Shown here one piece after another: positions 58,605-64,000 of a stretch of 64,000 bases of DNA (positions within the stretch are counted from its first letter, which is position 1; each line of letters opens with the position of its first letter). Made by a program: the position numbers and the translations under genes. The notes under the pieces were generated by a model. It did no database searches and was not told where the DNA came from. It worked only from the letters and a program-made list of their open reading frames with translations. This stretch comes from Osedax fenrisi (taxonomy: Eukaryota; Annelida; Polychaeta; Sabellida; Siboglinidae). Location: the NCBI GenBank assembly GCA_964019155.1, contig OZ025242.1, forward strand, positions 1,408,694-1,472,693, read 5' to 3'.

Positions 58605-59217
58605 CTCATAATGTAGCGACTGTACAAATGGTTGTTGTATTGATATCTATGTTATACATATTTACATATACCATATAATATTAATACAGGCACATTAATT
58701 ATGACACACTATTATTACAGGCTTCTCGGTTATTCGTGTTATATACCCGATATCGTAATGATAAACTATAAACATCTTGCTGATTCATTAATACAGTTAG
58801 TGTCTATACTAATATAACTACTTATCATATATAGGTTTATATTTAATGATAAACTATAAACATCTTGCTTATTCATTAATACAGTTAGTGTCTATACTAA
58901 TATAACTACTTATCATATATAGGTTTATATTTATAATCACGTATTATATATATAATTATATAATGTTATATATATAGATATTATATATAATGATATCATC
59001 TATATTACATAATCATCAGATATAATATGTGTGTGTGTATGCTGTTATTACATATAAATTATACGACATAATATATAATATATGTCATATATTATAGGAT
59101 ATAATATATTTGTAAACAATTATTCATAATAGACTGAAAATTAAGAACCTGAATCCTGTATAGTTGAATATGAGAAAGATGAACATATGATATTTGGTTA
59201 GTGGGTATTAATCTGCC

Positions 59218-59300
<83 letters not shown>

Positions 59301-59640
59301 CTATATACATATATGTCAATACTACATATCAATAATTTAATATGGTAGAGTGTTTATAGTAAATTACATATATAACTTAATAAGTTAAACTTATAGATAA
59401 TCCGATATTACATTATAGACATTTGCATTGGAACATCGTGGATATTTCATAGGCCATCATAGACAGAAAAAGCTATCGTTCCATTAATATTAAGTTATAC
59501 TTATGTCAGACCACTATACTACATTTAAAATCTCATGATTTCAATTAGATAAATAGAGAGAAAATATATTTTCGTTGATTTATAATATTGAAAATAATTT
59601 ATTATAATCGTCTGTCATTTATTTTATAATATATAACAAT
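58605..59640. repeat. Dispersed repeat R10, right copy, without the transposon
   Basis: Matches 17540-19560 on both sides of the 18025-18992 element. It shows the empty site near 59065-59075 (ACATAATATATAATATATG). It also contains a local duplication of about 78 bp: ATGATAAACTATAAACATCT and following occur at 58758 and again at 58844. A (TA)n run lies at 59221-59298. Confidence 0.75.
59221..59298. repeat. (TA)n microsatellite
   Basis: About 39 uninterrupted TA units. The 75-codon minus-strand Tyr/Ile frame over it is a repeat translation. Confidence 0.95.
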
Positions 59641-59644
59641 CAAT

Positions 59645-60510
59645 ATGTCTAATATATATTAATCACATATGTTAATATGATAATTATAAAACTTCTTAAG
59701 TATAACATATAAATTATTATTAAATATCAATGATTTATGCTAGTTATATATTTATAACTTATATATTCTGAAAAATAGTGAAACTTGATAGAAATTATAA
59801 GTATTATATATTAATATATCTATCAGTACATATTTAAGTATTAAATAAGATATATAATGTACACTGTAAAAGATCAGCTTTAAATTATTCTGTAAAATTC
59901 ATTTTATATTTTACTTTTTACTACACAATGATTTTAATTTTTGATTGATAAAGTAATAAACTTTTAAAAGTTTTTTTTATTATTTAATAATTTATGATTC
60001 GGTATAATATACTATAATTAAATTAATGTTATATTATACAAATGTAATATAGAATATATTCACATATTCACAGTTTCGATATTTCATATATATATATATA
60101 ATGAATATTATTGATCATATAATATATATATATATATGATAAATAATATTAATACAATAAATGTCATTCATGATTTCCATGAGCTAATATGTTTTTGTTT
60201 TGTTTGTATATTCAATATTTATAATACGCAATATTTTAAATCACACTAATGTTCCCAATAATTAAAAAAATTATATAATTCAATTATAATGTAAAACTGG
60301 AATGTATTTCCCATGGTGAATATATGAATTTTTAATAAATACCTGCCTAAAACATAGTTTTTATTATATAATATGCATATACAGAGACGAAAGTAATTTT
60401 TGGTCATCTATATATAAATATTACTATATGGGTAGTCCAAAATACTGTATCTAATATCGTCTTTAACGTAGTAAGATGACTATATATAAATAAATGTTGA
60501 TAACAAATAA
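59645..60510. other. AT-rich spacer
   Basis: TA runs near 60085 and 60125. No gene or repeat partner identified. Confidence 0.5.
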
Positions 60511-60514
60511 TAAA

Positions 60515-60605
60515 TATTACATCAATATATATATATATACCTTAAATATATATATTAATTAATAAACATTTTATATTATATTAATTATGTGTACTTGTTG
60601 AATAA
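60515..60605. repeat. Short piece of repeat R5
   Basis: ATCAATATATATATATACCTTAAATATATA and the TATTAATTAAT...TTGTTGAA block match 44395-44480. Homology stops at GTTGAAT. Confidence 0.6.
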
Positions 60606-60664
60606 TAATAATATTCTACTGTATGTAATATATTTTAGTAAATATAAAATATTAAAACCTTAAA

Positions 60665-60810
60665 ATGTAATAAATAATATTATAATGTGTTTTAGGTATT
60701 AATTAATGATGCCTTACATGTCTCTATAATCCGTAATAATACATAAATAAATACATATATAATTATATGGTATTTATAAACATATGAATATAAATACTAT
60801 TATACTTGGT
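60665..60810. repeat. Dispersed repeat R6, right copy
   Basis: Partner of 7097-7226, with one AT-rich insertion of about 14 bp. Confidence 0.75.
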
Positions 60811-61110
60811 ATTATCTTCATAGGCGATATTGTGTCGAAACTCACTTTCCATGGCATTATTACTACTCCTTAATTATCTTAACGTAAAATATATATATTT
60901 ATATTTATAAATATACATTAAATATCACATAATATTGTTTAAATATCCATGATGAAATTTCAGCGAGTTATTTTTCTTCTAGTTGTTAATATAGCATTTT
61001 ACCTCAAATAACTCTTGATGTCTTTAAATTCTAATATAGCATATTATTCATAGAAACTATATACGTTATCAGTATGTATCATCGTGATATATATTATTCA
61101 ATCAACTTAT

Positions 61111-61403
61111 ACAGTTTTTAGTATATATTTGTTCAATATATTTATATGTTGATTTAACTTTGATTTTAATATATTTTGAAAGAAAAATGTTATATTATTT
61201 AATCTAATTTAAAGAATAATTTATAAAATAAACATATATAATACATTATATATAATGAAAAATAAAAAATGTATTATATAATATATAATTTTAATTAATA
61301 TTATCAATTTGAATACATTTATTTAAAACTAACACTATTATAAAAAGTTTCGACCAATTATCAAATATTTAATATACCTTAGTTCTCTCTAGAGGGCTAG
61401 TTG
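61111..61403. repeat. Direct repeat, copy A (copy B at 61594-61887)
   Basis: ACAGTTTTTAGTATATATTT through TTCTCTCTAGAGGGCTAGTTG occurs twice in the same orientation, 483 bp apart, with small indels. Repeat R7 lies exactly between the two copies. Confidence 0.85.
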
Positions 61404-61404
61404 A

Positions 61405-61577
61405 CCTTTCGTTTACTTCTGTTAGACAGATGCTTCCGTCGCTTGCGAATGTCCATTAGACGCATATCGAATGCACTTATAACTTCAACCTGCTCATTGT
61501 TAACTGTAGTTCAAAGTTGAACAAGCGTCATAGCGTGCAACACTAACATTTGTATTTAGTTGCGACGTTAAATTTTA
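61405..61577. repeat. Dispersed repeat R7, right copy
   Basis: Partner of 8250-8417 at high identity. It is enclosed by the direct repeats 61111-61403 and 61594-61887. Confidence 0.8.
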
Positions 61578-61593
61578 AGTTTTAATATTAAAT

Positions 61594-61887
61594 ACAGTTT
61601 TTAGTATATATTTGTTCAATATATTTATATATATAATATTGATTTAACTTTTTAACCATTTTAATATATTTTGAAAGAAAAATTGTGTATTATTTAATCT
61701 AATTTAAAGAATAATTTATAAAATAAACATATAGAATATGAAAATAAAAAATGTATTGTCTAGTATATAATTTTAATTAGTATTATCAATTTGAATACAC
61801 ATATTTATAACTGGTACCATTATAAAAAGTTTCGACCAATATTATCAAATATTTAATATACCTTAGTTCTCTCTAGAGGGCTAGTTG
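61594..61887. repeat. Direct repeat, copy B
   Basis: See copy A. It differs by a short TATATAATA insertion near 61628 and a few substitutions. Confidence 0.85.
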
Positions 61888-61889
61888 TA

Positions 61890-62965
61890 TTTAATTTTAT
61901 AACACTAATGAGTTTATTGATTATACAATTAAATCAGATTATAAAAGAATATTGTAATCATCAATATAATTAGATGAATTTAATAACATATTATTAATAA
62001 AACAATATACTCATGAATTTATAATACAATGATTTAATTAATTATGAAATAAGAAATCAATGACTTCTAACAACTAATAATTTTTCAATATCATATTTCT
62101 ATTTTTTATTAATTTAATTAACATAGAGAATATATATTATTAGCCATTTAAATATCATTAGTTATCATAGTTACCTTATTTTTTAGTAACTTTCATATAT
62201 ATATATATATTCTATGAAGGGACTAGACATTTCCCATTTATAGACTTTTATATAATTATAAGCATATATATATAGTGAGGCATCCTTATGATTCATCAAT
62301 AAATATACACAAGCTATTTTCTATACATTTAATATTTGTTCAACACTGAGATGATAATTATACATGTTGCTTTAACTCCAGTGCTAGAATTAGTTCTTTC
62401 AAAATATAGCCAAATCGAATCTTGTTTTCTACCACACATATTAATATAATACTAGTATTATACAATTACTAAGTTACAAATCAGATTTAAGAATGACCAC
62501 AAAAACACAGTTTCTTATTTATATAATATATTATACACATGTCTATGTCTATTCAATTAACAATATTTCAATTATAAATTGAATTTTGAAATTGTATATT
62601 ATAAAAGAAATTATACATTTTCCTTTGAAAATAAAGCATAAAAATAAACATAAAGTATATAACATAATTTTTTGGATATTATATAGAAAAAAATACATTT
62701 TATAGAATTAAACATGTTCCTTTTAAAATAAAAAATAAAATATATAAAATAATTTTTTGGATTTTATATAGAATAAAATAAAATTATATCTTTCTCCAAT
62801 AATTTCTATGATATACACAATTCTTATTTATTTAACATTATATATTTTTCTTTTGATGTTTATGAATCATAATTTATGATATATATATATAATTCTCATT
62901 TATTTAAATATTAACGATATAACATAACATCCCATATCCATATAGGGATATAGGAGGCCATCATG
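61890..62965. other. AT-rich spacer with a small local direct repeat
   Basis: The phrase ATATAATTTTTTGGATATTATATAGAA at about 62661-62688 recurs in slightly changed form at about 62746-62773. No gene. Confidence 0.5.
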
Positions 62966-62971
62966 AATATA

Positions 62972-63515
62972 ATTATTATAAAAATCATGATCTAATAATT
63001 ATATAATATACTTAGAAATATTGATTTAAATCAAATAAAATAGGATTTTTTAGGCTGATTTAAATCATTCGAACCCTTAATGAATATTATAATATTGACA
63101 CATTTCTTTATAAACTTGCATGAATGATTTATTTAAAATCTCTACTTATGAAATATTATGAAATAAATTGAATTATAAAAATAATATAAATTATTAGAAA
63201 TAAAGCTTTTATCTAAAATTGATTCTTCTCAGAATAATTATTTCACACAATCACTAGTATTCAAATTGTATCAGATACCACATTTTATGAGATATACTAA
63301 TAATTTTATTTGCTATAGGAAAATATATATAGCTCCAACAAGTGACAGGTGTACAACCTAAGATTGTCGTTGATTATCAGTTAACACTTAATATATAAGT
63401 CGGTCAGGTGTGGTAAGTTGATCATCTTTTCTATGATGTAATCAATATCGGGAGGGTATATGTCGCAGTCATTTAATGAGAGGTCTACAGATTTGTACAT
63501 ACCCGTGTGTGAGAG
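62972..63515. repeat. Dispersed repeat R8, right copy
   Basis: Partner of 8905-9405. This copy carries an extra segment with ATATCGGGAGGGTATATGTC near 63450 that is absent from the left copy. Confidence 0.85.
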
Positions 63516-63519
63516 GGGA

Positions 63520-63845
63520 GATCGGGGGCTACTTGGATGAGGTATTCGATAAAGTGTGGGATATTTAGTGGAGAGTGAAATGTAAATATTACCGCATATT
63601 TGAGTTGTATCATTTGAATCTCCAGTATAATTGAGTAATTGTACAATTTCAATTAAAATGTTATCTCCCTAGAGAAATCCAATTCATCAATTTATTCAAT
63701 TTCACATGCAAGTTCACATTCATATAGTCATAAGATATCACCACATTATCTGTAAAGAAACATATGTTACTTAATGTATGTTATTATAAACATCTAAATA
63801 AATATTAGTGATAAGTAAACTAGAAAATGAATGAATACAATTAGA
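63520..63845. other. Spacer, possibly 3' UTR of the LINE at the right edge
   Basis: No recognisable gene. If the LINE fragment at 63850-64000 (minus) kept its 3' UTR, it would lie here. No clear simple tail was found. Confidence 0.4.
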
Positions 63846-63849
63846 TGAA

Positions 63850-64000
63850 TCAATATTTACTAATATAGAATTTTTTTAACTTATTTTTAAAAATACTATA
63901 AGTAATTGAATTTTTGATAATTAAATCAAATTCATTCCAAAGAATACAACCAGAAATAGACAAACATTTAATCTTTGTATTGAGTTTACTCATTTTAATA
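63850..64000 (-). CDS. LINE ORF2 C-terminal end, partial, runs off the window
   Basis: On the minus strand the frame is open from the window edge for 49 codons to a TGA at 63850-63852. It contains LSISGCILWNEFDLIIKNS followed by SIFKNKLKKFYI. This is the terminal block of CR1/L2-type ORF2 (.S..G..LWN.LP..I....S...FK..LK..L). Glu-Phe replaces the usual Leu-Pro after LWN. The rest of the element would be to the right of the window. Too short to place in a clade. Confidence 0.65.
   Translation of the reverse strand, partial: IKMSKLNTKIKCLSISGCILWNEFDLIIKNSITYSIFKNKLKKFYISKY

Overview
The window looks like gene-poor, extremely AT-rich nuclear DNA from a eukaryote, most likely an invertebrate animal. 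The reasons are several non-LTR retrotransposon (LINE) remnants of animal type (RTE-like and CR1/L2/Jockey-like), many MITE-like foldback elements, hAT-type terminal repeats, long (TA)n and (CTA)n microsatellites, and no compact operon-like gene order. I could not support a single intact host protein gene, rRNA or tRNA. Species and phylum cannot be read from the sequence alone.

Layout. 1-5 kb: AT-rich spacer, one decayed CR1-like fragment near 1.4 kb, dispersed repeats and an inverted copy of a MITE family. 5.7-10 kb: a repeat block that recurs in the same order near 60.5-63.5 kb, with a (GTA)n array at 6.9 kb. 10.6-11.8 kb: CR1/L2-like 3' end (minus) with a (TAC)n tail. 13.8-15.1 kb: two foldback elements, a SINE-like B box and a hairpin. 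15.7-16.2 kb: RT fragment (plus). 17.5-19.6 kb: a dispersed repeat split by a 968-bp transposon with an empty site at 59.0 kb. 19.8-21.0 kb: a six-unit tandem repeat. 22.4-23.6 kb: dispersed repeat, then a LINE 3' end. 24.5-25.6 kb: a foldback transposon full of AAACCCTTTAGT motifs. 25.8-29.2 kb: a nearly full-length RTE-like LINE (minus) with few lesions. 32.0-32.5 kb: a MITE beside a transposase remnant. 34.3-37.0 kb: a second RTE-like LINE, apparently inserted in a CR1-like copy (37.0-38.6 kb). 39.3 kb and 42.9 kb: MITEs with clear target duplications. 45.7-51.1 kb: a nested stack of DNA transposons that also carries a 678-bp (CTA)n array. 51.2-55.4 kb: two adjacent hAT-like elements, the second loaded with a LINE 3' end and a self-nested CAGGGTTGATGG element. 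55.4-64 kb: LINE remnants, repeats, and a LINE C-terminus running off the right edge.

The window reads as a record of transposition. Old dispersed repeats are cut by DNA elements, these are cut by others, and LINEs are inserted throughout. The RTE-like copy at 25.8-29.2 kb is the youngest-looking coding sequence. All repeat boundaries and homologies were found by eye and are approximate unless a target-site duplication is given.
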